Source: JAQVSH01 sp964349835
GTDB lineage: Bacteria; Bacteroidota; Bacteroidia; Bacteroidales; UBA4181
DNA: 19,176 nt
Assembly: GCA_964349835.1 (NCBI GenBank)
Contig: CAYGID010000040.1
Coordinates: forward strand, 1 to 19,176
Direction: 5' to 3'
Below, one piece after another: positions 6,387-14,236 of the stretch; the stretch's first letter is position 1, and the number at the start of each line of letters is the position of its first letter. The position numbers and the translations under genes are program-made. Below the pieces are notes generated by a model. That model ran no database searches and was not told the DNA's origin. It was given only the letters and a program-made list of their open reading frames with translations.

Positions 6387-7295
6387 ATGCCCATTGCAGC
6401 CACCTCTTTATGGAGGATTATTCGGGAGAAAACAGCCGGGGGAGTCATGCTCCTTTTTACCTGCCTCTCTATATTGCTGCTTTTGGTCATTTTCGGGGGC
6501 CTGCTATGGAAATCGCTTCCTCTGCTGCAGGAAAAATCGCTTTGGGAGCTTCTGGCAACCCCCCAATGGCGGCCACAAAAACTTCTTTTTGGATTCTGGC
6601 CCTTTATTGCGGGCACAGCCTGGGTAACCGGCATAGCCATTACCTGGGCATTACCTGTATCTCTGCTTACCGCACTCTTTCTGAGCGAACACTCCCCTTC
6701 GGTAACTAAAAAGATTGTCTTCCCGGCCCTCGACATTCTCTCGGGAATTCCTTCGGTTGTGTACGGAGTATGGGGCATTCTGGTTGTGATACCCTTTATC
6801 TCCGAAAAGCTGGCGCCCCGCTTTGTGGAGTTTTCTACAGGCTATTCTACGCTGGCCGGCGGCATCGTTCTGGGCATCATGGTTCTACCCCTCCTGATCA
6901 GCCTCTTTACCGAACTCTTCGGGTCGGTTCCCAAAGAGCTGCGCGCCGCCTCGCTTTCGCTGGGGGCAACCCGGTGGCAGACCACCAAAAAGGTGGTTTT
7001 ACGAAAAACATTCCCGGGAATTCTGGCCGCGGTGATTCTGGCCATATCGAGAGCGCTTGGCGAAACCATCGCAGTATTGATGGTGTGCGGAAATGTGGCC
7101 AAAGCGCCCAACTCCCTGTTCGATGCCAGCTATCCGCTTCCCGCCCTGATTGCCAACAACTACGGCGAGATGATGTCGGTTCCTCTATACGAATCGGCCC
7201 TCATGCTGGCCGCCCTTATGCTATTTGTAGTGGTCTTCCTTTTTAACCTTCTGTCGAGAATTGTGTTATATAGAATTGAAAAACAGATCTCCTAA
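6387..7295 (+). CDS. PstC-like ABC transporter permease
   Basis: A 302-residue inner-membrane permease with about six hydrophobic segments (roughly 20-42, 68-100, 110-138, 155-176, 208-234 and 270-294). The coupling motif that docks on the ATPase is ELRAASLSLGATRWQT (184-199), followed by the PstC-type AISRALGETIAVLMV (219-233). IPSVVYG at 121-127 is the permease-family signature seen in both PstC and PstA. It starts 12 bases after the binding-protein gene. Sequence alone does not reveal the cargo, and automatic annotation would call it a phosphate permease. The sulfate-assimilation context argues for caution. Confidence 0.9.
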   Translation: MPIAATSLWRIIREKTAGGVMLLFTCLSILLLLVIFGGLLWKSLPLLQEKSLWELLATPQWRPQKLLFGFWPFIAGTAWVTGIAITWALPVSLLTALFLSEHSPSVTKKIVFPALDILSGIPSVVYGVWGILVVIPFISEKLAPRFVEFSTGYSTLAGGIVLGIMVLPLLISLFTELFGSVPKELRAASLSLGATRWQTTKKVVLRKTFPGILAAVILAISRALGETIAVLMVCGNVAKAPNSLFDASYPLPALIANNYGEMMSVPLYESALMLAALMLFVVVFLFNLLSRIVLYRIEKQIS

Positions 7296-7306
7296 AACGC
7301 CATCCA

Positions 7307-8155
7307 ATGTCGCTGAAAAAAATTGAAGAGAAATTCTTCCTGCTGCTCATGGGTGTCACCACCTGCCTGGTGTTGTTCAGCGTGGGAAGTATCCTCTTTA
7401 CCATTGTCAAAAACGGCCTCCCCACCCTCACTTGGGAAATGGTTTCGCAGCTGCCCGGCGACGGCTTCTATATCGGCCGCGAAGGGGGCTTTCTCAACGC
7501 CATCGTAGGGTCGCTCTATATTGTGGGAGCCTCCTCAATACTGGGTCTGGCCATCAGTATCCCGGTGGTCTTCTACCTGAATGTCTATCTGTCGGCTCGC
7601 TCCCGTTTTGCTTACATCTCAAGGCTGGCATACGATGTATTGTTCGGAATTCCCTCCATTGTGTATGGTGCCTTCGGCTTTTCAATCATGATCTGGCTCG
7701 GGTTAAGAACCTCCCTGCTGGGTGGCATCATTGTGATTACCCTTCTGATTATTCCCATCTTTATTCGCTCTATGGATGAGGTGGCCAAAACCATGCCCCG
7801 CGACATTCTGCATGCCTCCTATTCGCTGGGGGCCACCCGGCTCGAAACCATCGGGGTGGTTGTGAGGCAAATCATGCCGGGCATTGCCACAGCCACCCTC
7901 CTATCGGTGGGCAGGGCCATTGGCGACGCCGCCGCCGTACTCTTCACCGCAGGCTATACCGACAGCATCCCCACCTCACTCAGCCAACCCGCGGCCACCC
8001 TACCGCTGGCAGTCTTTTTTCAACTGAACAGCCCTGTGGTAGAAGTGCAGCAGAGAGCCTATTCGGCCGCATTGGTATTAACCATTATTGTTTTAGTGCT
8101 AAGCATATTGGGTCGGTTTGTAACCAATCGTTTTTCTAAAAACAAAATTCAATGA
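7307..8155 (+). CDS. PstA-like ABC transporter permease
   Basis: A 282-residue permease, the partner of the preceding PstC-like protein. The first membrane segment is at about 9-34, followed by a periplasmic stretch (LPGDGFYIGREGGFLNAIVGS) with the glycine-rich character typical of PstA. IPSIVYGAFGF at 115-125, the coupling helix DILHASYSLGATRLET (166-181) and SVGRAIGDAAAVLFTAGY (200-217) are diagnostic. The last membrane segment runs 255-273. It starts 11 bases after the PstC-like gene and ends with ATGA, sharing four bases with the ATPase gene, so translation of the two is coupled. Confidence 0.9.
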   Translation: MSLKKIEEKFFLLLMGVTTCLVLFSVGSILFTIVKNGLPTLTWEMVSQLPGDGFYIGREGGFLNAIVGSLYIVGASSILGLAISIPVVFYLNVYLSARSRFAYISRLAYDVLFGIPSIVYGAFGFSIMIWLGLRTSLLGGIIVITLLIIPIFIRSMDEVAKTMPRDILHASYSLGATRLETIGVVVRQIMPGIATATLLSVGRAIGDAAAVLFTAGYTDSIPTSLSQPAATLPLAVFFQLNSPVVEVQQRAYSAALVLTIIVLVLSILGRFVTNRFSKNKIQ

Positions 8156-9030
8156 CCCTCCTTACCAACTCTCTCATCCGTATCAGGCAACTGGTACACA
8201 ATATGAACCATCATGAGATGGGGGTCAAGAAAACAAAGTTTTTCAGGCCCAATCAAAAATTCACCCCGCCCTCCGGGGCCGCCACCATTTCGACCCAAAA
8301 CCTTTCGGTATCGATTGGCAAAAACCTGATCTTGAAGAATGTAACCCTTCAAATTCCTGAAAACAAGATCACCTGTATCATCGGCCCTTCGGGTTGCGGA
8401 AAATCTACTCTGCTAAAAACCTTTAACCGTCTGCTCGAGATAAACGATCAGGTAAAGGTCGATGGAGAAGTCACCGTAGGAAACCAGAATATCTACCATC
8501 CCGATGCCGATGTAACCTATCTGCGGCGAAAAATGGGGTTGCTATCGCAACGTCCCTGCCCTCTCCCCATGTCAATCTTCGACAATATTGCATACGGTTG
8601 CCGGATCCACGGCATCAGGAGGCGCCGAAAACTCAAATCGGTGGTCTCTTACTATCTGCAGGCGGTTGGGCTGTGGGACGAGGTCAAAGATCGGCTGCAC
8701 ACCCCTGCCTCACAACTCTCCATCGGGCAACAACAGCGACTCTGCCTGGCAAGAGGACTTGCGGTAGAACCGCAGTTTCTTCTGGCCGACGAAGCCACCT
8801 CTGCCCTTGATCCCCTTTCGAGCAAAACCATCGAGGAGCTCTTTCTCTGCTTAAAATCACAATACACCATTGTAATGGTGACCCATACGCTCCGCCAGGC
8901 TCTCCGGATTGCCGACTACGTGATTTTCATGTATATGGGCGAGGTAATCGAAGCGGGACCCGCTCAGGAAATCTTTAACAACCCGCAAAAAGAGTTAACC
9001 CGCAACTATTTTGCGGGCACCTTCAGCTGA
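8152..9030 (+). CDS. PstB-like ABC transporter ATPase
   Basis: A 292-residue ATPase that powers the importer from the cytoplasmic face. Walker A is GPSGCGKST (78-86). The signature motif is LSIGQ (189-193), where LSGGQ is standard. Walker B and its following residues are LLADEATSALDP, with catalytic Asp213-Glu214; the usual Pro after the Glu is Ala215. The H-loop is in VMVTHTLRQALRIAD. Membership of the PstB group is supported by the loop naming two nucleotide-site neighbours (TFNRLLE, NIAYGCRIHG). About 45 residues precede the first strand, longer than usual for PstB; the ATG is nevertheless supported by the 4-base overlap with the permease gene. No phoU follows; the next gene is cysD after 18 bases. 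Confidence 0.9.
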   Translation: MTLLTNSLIRIRQLVHNMNHHEMGVKKTKFFRPNQKFTPPSGAATISTQNLSVSIGKNLILKNVTLQIPENKITCIIGPSGCGKSTLLKTFNRLLEINDQVKVDGEVTVGNQNIYHPDADVTYLRRKMGLLSQRPCPLPMSIFDNIAYGCRIHGIRRRRKLKSVVSYYLQAVGLWDEVKDRLHTPASQLSIGQQQRLCLARGLAVEPQFLLADEATSALDPLSSKTIEELFLCLKSQYTIVMVTHTLRQALRIADYVIFMYMGEVIEAGPAQEIFNNPQKELTRNYFAGTFS

Positions 9031-9048
9031 CAACCCACATAAATAGCC

Positions 9049-9954
9049 ATGAATACCTACCACTTGTCGCACCTTAAAGAACTCGAATCGGAGTCGATTT
9101 ACGTGATGCGTGAGATTGCAGCCCAATTCGAAAATCCCGTACTGCTCTTTTCGGGAGGCAAAGATTCGATTGTACTGACCCATCTGGCCTACAAGGCCTT
9201 TTATCCCTCGTTAATTCCCTTTCCCTTTCTGCATATCGATACAGGGCACAATTTCGAAGAGACCCTTACCTATCGCGACCAACTGGTTAAGAAGCTGGGT
9301 GCCACTCTGCTGGTAGGATCGGTGCAAGAATCGATCGATTCGGGCAGAGTTCGCGAAGAGCAAGGATATTATGCCAGCCGGAACGTTCTGCAAACGGTTA
9401 CCCTGCTCGATTCGCTCGAAAAATATAAGTTCGACGCCGCTATTGGTGGCGGCCGACGCGACGAAGAGAAAGCCCGCGCCAAAGAGCGTTTCTTTTCGCA
9501 CCGCGATGAGTTTGGACAGTGGGACCCCAAAAACCAGAGACCCGAACTCTGGAACCTCTTTAACGGCCACAAGCGGCTGGGCGAACACTTCAGGGTATTC
9601 CCCATCAGCAACTGGACCGAGATGGATGTTTGGCAATATATCATGCTCGAAAAGATTGAGATGCCGAGCCTCTACTATACCCACGAACGAGAGGTGTTTA
9701 ACCGCGACGGCGTATGGCTGGCCAACGCCCCCTTTATGCGCCTGAAGCCCAACGAAAAAATTGAGATAAAAAGGGTTCGTTGCCGCACCATTGGCGACAT
9801 TAGCTGTACCGGACTAACCCTCTCCGAAGCCAAAACACTCGAAGAGATAATCGGCGAGATTGCCGCCTCACGCATTACCGAACGGGGTGGAAGATCGGAC
9901 GACAAACGTTCGGAGGCTGCAATGGAAGATCGCAAAAAAGAGGGTTATTTTTAA
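9049..9954 (+). CDS. cysD: Sulfate adenylyltransferase small subunit, CysD
   Basis: CysD is the catalytic ATP-pyrophosphatase subunit of ATP sulfurylase, making adenosine 5'-phosphosulfate (APS) from sulfate and ATP with CysN. The 301-residue length is typical. The PP-loop SGGKDS is at 35-40 after VLLF. Family hallmarks include HIDTGHNFEET, GGGRRDEEKARAKER (the arginine-rich nucleotide loop), WNLFNG, FPISNWTEMDVWQYI, RTIGDISCTG and the C-terminal RSDDKRSEAAMEDRKKEGYF. It starts 18 bases after the transporter ATPase gene and is followed by cysN after 17 bases. The run of seven genes in one direction with such small gaps indicates one operon. Confidence 0.97.
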   Translation: MNTYHLSHLKELESESIYVMREIAAQFENPVLLFSGGKDSIVLTHLAYKAFYPSLIPFPFLHIDTGHNFEETLTYRDQLVKKLGATLLVGSVQESIDSGRVREEQGYYASRNVLQTVTLLDSLEKYKFDAAIGGGRRDEEKARAKERFFSHRDEFGQWDPKNQRPELWNLFNGHKRLGEHFRVFPISNWTEMDVWQYIMLEKIEMPSLYYTHEREVFNRDGVWLANAPFMRLKPNEKIEIKRVRCRTIGDISCTGLTLSEAKTLEEIIGEIAASRITERGGRSDDKRSEAAMEDRKKEGYF

Positions 9955-9971
9955 TCAGGAAAAAAGAGATT

Positions 9972-11243
9972 ATGACACATTCAAACGGATACCTGGATAT
10001 GGAACTGCTGCGCTTCTCAACCGCAGGCAGTGTCGACGATGGCAAAAGCACCCTCATAGGACGACTCCTGTACGACAGCAAATCGATCTTCGAAGACCAG
10101 TTGGAGGCAGTTGAGGCCGACAGCCGCCGAAGAGGAAACGAGGAGATTAACCTGGCTCTGCTCACCGATGGCCTGAAAGCCGAACGCGAACAAGGCATAA
10201 CCATCGATGTGGCCTATCGCTATTTTGCCACCCCAAAACGAAAATTCATCATTGCCGACACCCCGGGTCACATCCAGTACACCCGCAACATGGTTACCGG
10301 TGCCTCGACAGCCGATCTGGCCATCATTCTGATTGATGCACGCAACGGCATCATTGAGCAAACCGTACGCCACTCCTACATTGCCGCGCTCCTGCAAATT
10401 CCCCACATTGTGGTTTGCGTCAACAAAATGGACTTGGTAGAGTTCTCACAGGAGCAGTACAACGCCATAACTGCTGGTTATCTGGAGATTGCAAAACAAC
10501 TGGGCATCAATGATGTGAAGTTTGTACCCATCTCGGCCAAGTTTGGCGACAATGTGGTGGAGCCCTCTCAGAATACCCCCTGGTACGAAGGCCCGACCCT
10601 GCTAAACTGCCTCGAGACGGCTCCCATCGACCATAAAATCAATGCACGTGAGGCGCGTTTCCCCGTACAATATGTAATCCGACCCATTTCCGATAAATTT
10701 CACGACTATCGTGCCTACGCGGGCAGAATGGCCGGAGGCTCCTTTGCACGGGGTGATGCAGTAACCATTTATCCTTCGGGGCAGCGCTCTGTAATCAGCG
10801 AAATCCATCGGGCCGAAGAGAGTGTCGAACAGGCCCTTTCGCCCGAATCCATCTCCATCAGGCTCACCGACGACATTGATATCAGCCGCGGCGACATGAT
10901 TGTTAAACAAGACCAACCTGCCCCCACGCTCAGTCAGGAGATCACCCTGATGGTTTGCTGGTTCAATAGCCAACCGCTCGAAACCCGAAAGAGATACCTT
11001 ATCAGGCACACTTCAGCCGAAACCAAAGCCGTAGTGCAAGCCATCGATTTCAAAATGAACATCCAGACCCTCACCCGCCAGCCCTCGGCCCCCTCACTGG
11101 CCATGAACGACATCGGGCAGGTCACCCTCCGAACAGCCAAACCGCTGGTCTTCGACCCTTATAACCACAATCGGTTTACCGGTAGCCTCATCTTCATCGA
11201 CGAGTACACCTTCGAAACGGTAGGTGCAGGTATGATTATCTAA
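9972..11243 (+). CDS. cysN: Sulfate adenylyltransferase GTPase subunit, CysN
   Basis: CysN is the GTPase partner of CysD; GTP hydrolysis drives the unfavourable formation of APS. The 423-residue protein has an EF-Tu-like G domain. G1 is GSVDDGKST (19-27), GITID serves as G2, DTPGH (96-100) as G3 and NKMD (151-154) as G4. Two beta-barrel domains follow, with FPVQYVIRP opening domain 2. Unlike CysNC fusions of about 630 residues, it has no C-terminal APS-kinase domain. That fits the following gene, which appears to reduce APS directly. Its 3' end is complete (RFTGSLIFIDEYTFETVGAGMII). Confidence 0.97.
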   Translation: MTHSNGYLDMELLRFSTAGSVDDGKSTLIGRLLYDSKSIFEDQLEAVEADSRRRGNEEINLALLTDGLKAEREQGITIDVAYRYFATPKRKFIIADTPGHIQYTRNMVTGASTADLAIILIDARNGIIEQTVRHSYIAALLQIPHIVVCVNKMDLVEFSQEQYNAITAGYLEIAKQLGINDVKFVPISAKFGDNVVEPSQNTPWYEGPTLLNCLETAPIDHKINAREARFPVQYVIRPISDKFHDYRAYAGRMAGGSFARGDAVTIYPSGQRSVISEIHRAEESVEQALSPESISIRLTDDIDISRGDMIVKQDQPAPTLSQEITLMVCWFNSQPLETRKRYLIRHTSAETKAVVQAIDFKMNIQTLTRQPSAPSLAMNDIGQVTLRTAKPLVFDPYNHNRFTGSLIFIDEYTFETVGAGMII

Positions 11244-11265
11244 CAACTGTTTATACATCCACTCA

Positions 11266-11979
11266 ATGGAAGCTTCAGAAATAGCCAGATTAAACCAACA
11301 ATTCGCCGATGCATCGGCCGAAGAGCTACTCCGCTTTTTTCTAAAGGAGTATAAAGGAACTATCGCACTCTCTTCGAGCCTTAGCCTCGAAGATCAGCTC
11401 CTTACGCAGATGGTCTTGTCGATCGATAACTCCACCCGCATCTTCACCCTCGACACCGGACGACTCTTTCCCGAAACGCTCAACCTGATTGAGCGAACAT
11501 CGCAACACTTTCAGCATCCGATCGAAGTATACTTCCCTCAGCACCAAAGCGTTGAACAGATGGTTAACCAGCATGGCATCAATTTGTTTTACCAATCGGA
11601 AACCTTACGCAAAGAGTGCTGCCGAGTAAGAAAGCTGGAGCCTCTCTCCAGAGCTTTTGCCGGCCTAAAGGCCTGGATTTGCGGATTACGGCGAGAACAA
11701 TCGGTGACCCGTATGGAAATAAAAAAAATAGAGTGGGATGCTTCGAACGGCTTACTGAAAATCAACCCTCTGGCCAACTGGAGCGAAGAGGAGGTGAAGA
11801 GGTACATAGAGCTACACAACATACCTTATAATCCACTGCACAACAAGGGGTTCCCCAGTATCGGCTGTCAACCCTGTACCCGTGCCATAGAAGCCGGCGA
11901 GGATATCAGAGCCGGACGATGGTGGTGGGAGTCGCCCACCCACAAAGAGTGCGGATTGCACCGCCCGCACACCTTATAA
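11266..11979 (+). CDS. cysH: Phosphoadenosine/adenosine phosphosulfate reductase family; APS reductase type (CysH)
   Basis: This 237-residue enzyme reduces an activated sulfate to sulfite with thioredoxin or a similar donor. The SSSLSLEDQLL segment is the PP-loop equivalent, TLDTGRLFPETL follows, and the catalytic C-terminal motif is ECGLH (Cys229). Two further cysteine pairs, C118-C119 (KECCRVRK) and C201-C204 (GCQPC), are the [4Fe-4S] ligands that mark APS reductases; PAPS-specific CysH such as the E. coli enzyme lacks them. The absence of an APS kinase gene or domain in the operon agrees. So the likely route is sulfate to APS to sulfite. Sulfite reductase is not in the window. It is the last gene of the operon, 22 bases after cysN. 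Confidence 0.95.
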   Translation: MEASEIARLNQQFADASAEELLRFFLKEYKGTIALSSSLSLEDQLLTQMVLSIDNSTRIFTLDTGRLFPETLNLIERTSQHFQHPIEVYFPQHQSVEQMVNQHGINLFYQSETLRKECCRVRKLEPLSRAFAGLKAWICGLRREQSVTRMEIKKIEWDASNGLLKINPLANWSEEEVKRYIELHNIPYNPLHNKGFPSIGCQPCTRAIEAGEDIRAGRWWWESPTHKECGLHRPHTL

Positions 11980-12009
11980 GATTACCCTTCCGTTAACTGG
12001 AAAATTTCA

Positions 12010-12017
12010 TATATTTG
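12010..12017 (+). promoter_or_regulatory. Candidate promoter -7 element of the NMO-PAS unit
   Basis: TATATTTG matches TAnnTTTG exactly, implying a start near 12024 and a leader of about 80 bases. A CCGTTAA direct repeat (11990-11996 and 12019-12025) flanks the element. It could serve regulator binding, though seven bases may recur by chance. Confidence 0.6.
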
Positions 12018-12107
12018 CCCGTTAAGCGTGTTCTCCCCAAAGGAGGCCATTTCGGTCGGTCGGGTCGGTTGCAGACATACGTAGTAATAATGTAAGAGTC
12101 TATAAAG

Positions 12108-13190
12108 ATGTTAAAAATTGGAAATCTCGAAATTCAGGTCCCCATCATTCAAGGGGGCATGGGCGTGGGTATCTCTCTCTCGGGGCTGGCTTCGGCCGTT
12201 GCCAATGAAGGAGGCGTCGGCGTAATATCCTCGGCCGGTTTAGGGCTGTTGTACAAAAACTTATCGGCCAACTTTGCAGAGGCCAGCATTCTCGGTTTGC
12301 AACACGAACTGCGCAAAGCTCGCGAAAAAACCAAAGGGATCATTGGCGTCAACATTATGGTTGCCATGACCAACTTTGCCGACATGGTAAAAATCTCGAT
12401 TGCCGAAAAAGCCGATGTAATCTTCTCGGGCGCCGGCCTTCCCCTCGACCTCCCCTCCTTCCTCCAAAAAGACAGCATCACCAAGTTGGTGCCGATTGTC
12501 TCCTCTTCGAGGGCTGCTCGGCTGATCTGCGAAAAGTGGAAAAAAAATTACAACTACCTTCCCGATGCCATTGTGGTTGAGGGGCCTAAGGCCGGAGGCC
12601 ACCTGGGTTATAAGGAAGAGCAGCTGAATAGCGCAGAGTACACCATCGAAGCAATTCTGCCCGAAGTGGTGAAAGAGGTAAAAAGCATCGAAGAACAGTA
12701 CCAGTGCTCCATTCCGGTGATTGCCGCCGGCGGCATCTATACCGGCGAAGATATCTACCGCATGATGGAGTTAGGTGCCAGTGGCGTGCAATTGGGCACA
12801 CGGTTTGTAACCACAGAGGAGTGCGACGCCTCTCCCGCCTTTAAAAATAGTTACATCAAGGCCAACGAAAGCGATCTGCAGATTATTAAAAGCCCTGTGG
12901 GAATGCCGGGAAGAGCCATCTTCAGCGAATTCCTGCAAAAGGTAAAAGAGGGCCGGAAGCAGCCCAAATACTGCCCGTTCCACTGCATCAAAACCTGCGA
13001 TATCTCAAAAAGCCCCTACTGCATCATGCTTGCCTTGTACAATGCCTTTAAGGGTAATTTCCGTCACGGATATGCCTTTGCCGGCTCCAACGCATTTAGA
13101 GCCGAAAAGATTACAACCGTAAAGGAGACCATCCAGACCCTGATGCAGGAGTGGGCCAACAAGGTAAAGAGCTCTCTTCCCCTGTTCTGA
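12108..13190 (+). CDS. Nitronate monooxygenase-like FMN oxidoreductase
   Basis: A 360-residue TIM-barrel flavoprotein. VPIIQGGMGVGIS (11-23) is the opening strand of the NMO/FabK family, VEGPKAGGHLG (157-167) carries the catalytic His165 of nitronate monooxygenases, and IPVIAAGGI with GVQLGTRF binds the FMN phosphate. FabK enoyl reductases share the fold, but His165 and the presence of fabI in the same window favour NMO. The C-terminal region has a cluster CPFHCIKTC...C (C289, C293, C297, C305; Cx3Cx3Cx7C) outside the barrel core. I recall similar clusters in clostridial and Bacteroidota members, and its role is unknown to me. The natural substrate cannot be deduced. It has its own promoter and is followed after 21 bases by a PAS regulator. 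Confidence 0.88.
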   Translation: MLKIGNLEIQVPIIQGGMGVGISLSGLASAVANEGGVGVISSAGLGLLYKNLSANFAEASILGLQHELRKAREKTKGIIGVNIMVAMTNFADMVKISIAEKADVIFSGAGLPLDLPSFLQKDSITKLVPIVSSSRAARLICEKWKKNYNYLPDAIVVEGPKAGGHLGYKEEQLNSAEYTIEAILPEVVKEVKSIEEQYQCSIPVIAAGGIYTGEDIYRMMELGASGVQLGTRFVTTEECDASPAFKNSYIKANESDLQIIKSPVGMPGRAIFSEFLQKVKEGRKQPKYCPFHCIKTCDISKSPYCIMLALYNAFKGNFRHGYAFAGSNAFRAEKITTVKETIQTLMQEWANKVKSSLPLF

Positions 13191-13211
13191 GTTTACTAAA
13201 GGTGCCCCGCA

Positions 13212-14210
13212 ATGGGAAATGTTCCTGAATACACCAAAGAGGGCATTCCGGCAAGCTCCGAATGGAAAGAGACCATTTCGAAGCTCGAAGAGAAGGCTCG
13301 CTTTTTGGAATTAGAGAACGCCGACCTGCGCGAGTCGTACGAAGAGTACCGACTGATTGCCAACTACACCTGCGATTGGGAGTTTTGGCTTACACCGTCG
13401 GCGAATGTGCGGTGGATGGCGCCATCGGTCAGAGATATCACCGGCTTTTCGGCCGAGGAGTTCATTAAAGACAAAAACTTGTTGTATTCGCTCGTCTACC
13501 CCCAAGATAGCGCGCAGTTCAACGATTTTATCGAAAAAACACTCTCATTTGCCACCATCGGACAGAGCCTCTCCTTTCGAATTCTCACTCGAAGCAAACA
13601 GCTGAGGTACTGCGAAGTAAATGGACGAGGGGTATATGAACCAACCGGTCGATATTTAGGGCAGCGCTACTCCATCAGAGACATTACCAGACTGAGTGGT
13701 GCGTTGGGGCATATCAAAATACTCGAAGACGACAAAAACTGGGAGACCAAGGCTAAAAAGCGATACAAGGAGGAGTTGGCTGCCCGCGATCGGGAGCTGG
13801 TCTCCTCGCTTGTTTCGGCTTCCGAACAGACGGCCCTCCTGCTCCACCTTAAAAAGGTGATCTCCTCCTTTCTGCCACTGCTTCCCCCGCACCCCAAAAC
13901 CAAAACCGAATCGCTGCTGCACCAGATCGACGAACTCTTCCGGCGCCAGTTCAACGGGAGTGAGGAGTTCAAACTCTATTTCGAAAAGGTCTATCCTGGT
14001 TTCTTCTCCCGTCTCGAAGGGAAGTATCCCGGACTCACATCCAGAGAACGGCGGCTCTGTGCCTACCTGCTTTTAAAACTCTCCACAAAAGAGATTGCCG
14101 GGCTGCTACACATTGCTCCGGCCAGTGCGGAAATCAGCAGGGTGCGGCTGCGAAAAAAACTGGGACTTTCGCGCTCAACCTCTTTGTCCGACTTCCTTAG
14201 CAAGCTCTAA
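13212..14210 (+). CDS. PAS domain protein with C-terminal LuxR-type HTH
   Basis: A 332-residue putative one-component regulator. Residues 15-45 form a short coiled coil. A PAS fold follows at about 46-160 (ANYTCDWEFWLTPSANVRWMAPSVRDITGFSAEEF, then a YPQD turn and the closing strand GQRYSIRDIT). A long helical linker covers 165-245. The C-terminal 60 residues (YPGLTSRERRLCAYLLLKLSTKEIAGLLHIAPASAEISRVRLRKKL) match the LuxR/GerE-like HTH used by many Bacteroidota regulators. There is no signal peptide, membrane segment, receiver or kinase domain, so it is expected to sense an intracellular or diffusible signal. It lies 21 bases after the NMO-like gene, and the two are probably co-expressed. Its target genes are unknown. 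Confidence 0.85.
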   Translation: MGNVPEYTKEGIPASSEWKETISKLEEKARFLELENADLRESYEEYRLIANYTCDWEFWLTPSANVRWMAPSVRDITGFSAEEFIKDKNLLYSLVYPQDSAQFNDFIEKTLSFATIGQSLSFRILTRSKQLRYCEVNGRGVYEPTGRYLGQRYSIRDITRLSGALGHIKILEDDKNWETKAKKRYKEELAARDRELVSSLVSASEQTALLLHLKKVISSFLPLLPPHPKTKTESLLHQIDELFRRQFNGSEEFKLYFEKVYPGFFSRLEGKYPGLTSRERRLCAYLLLKLSTKEIAGLLHIAPASAEISRVRLRKKLGLSRSTSLSDFLSKL

Positions 14211-14236
14211 ATCAGCATTATCCAACACGGCCACAC

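Noticed and set aside
6224..6778. 184-residue minus-strand open frame across the PstS-like/PstC-like junction
   Set aside because: It lies antisense to two clear genes and reads as their shadow, with no recognisable domain or start context.
12108..13190. FabK enoyl-ACP reductase
   Set aside because: The fold is shared, but the GGHLG histidine is the nitronate-monooxygenase signature and fabI is already present in the window.
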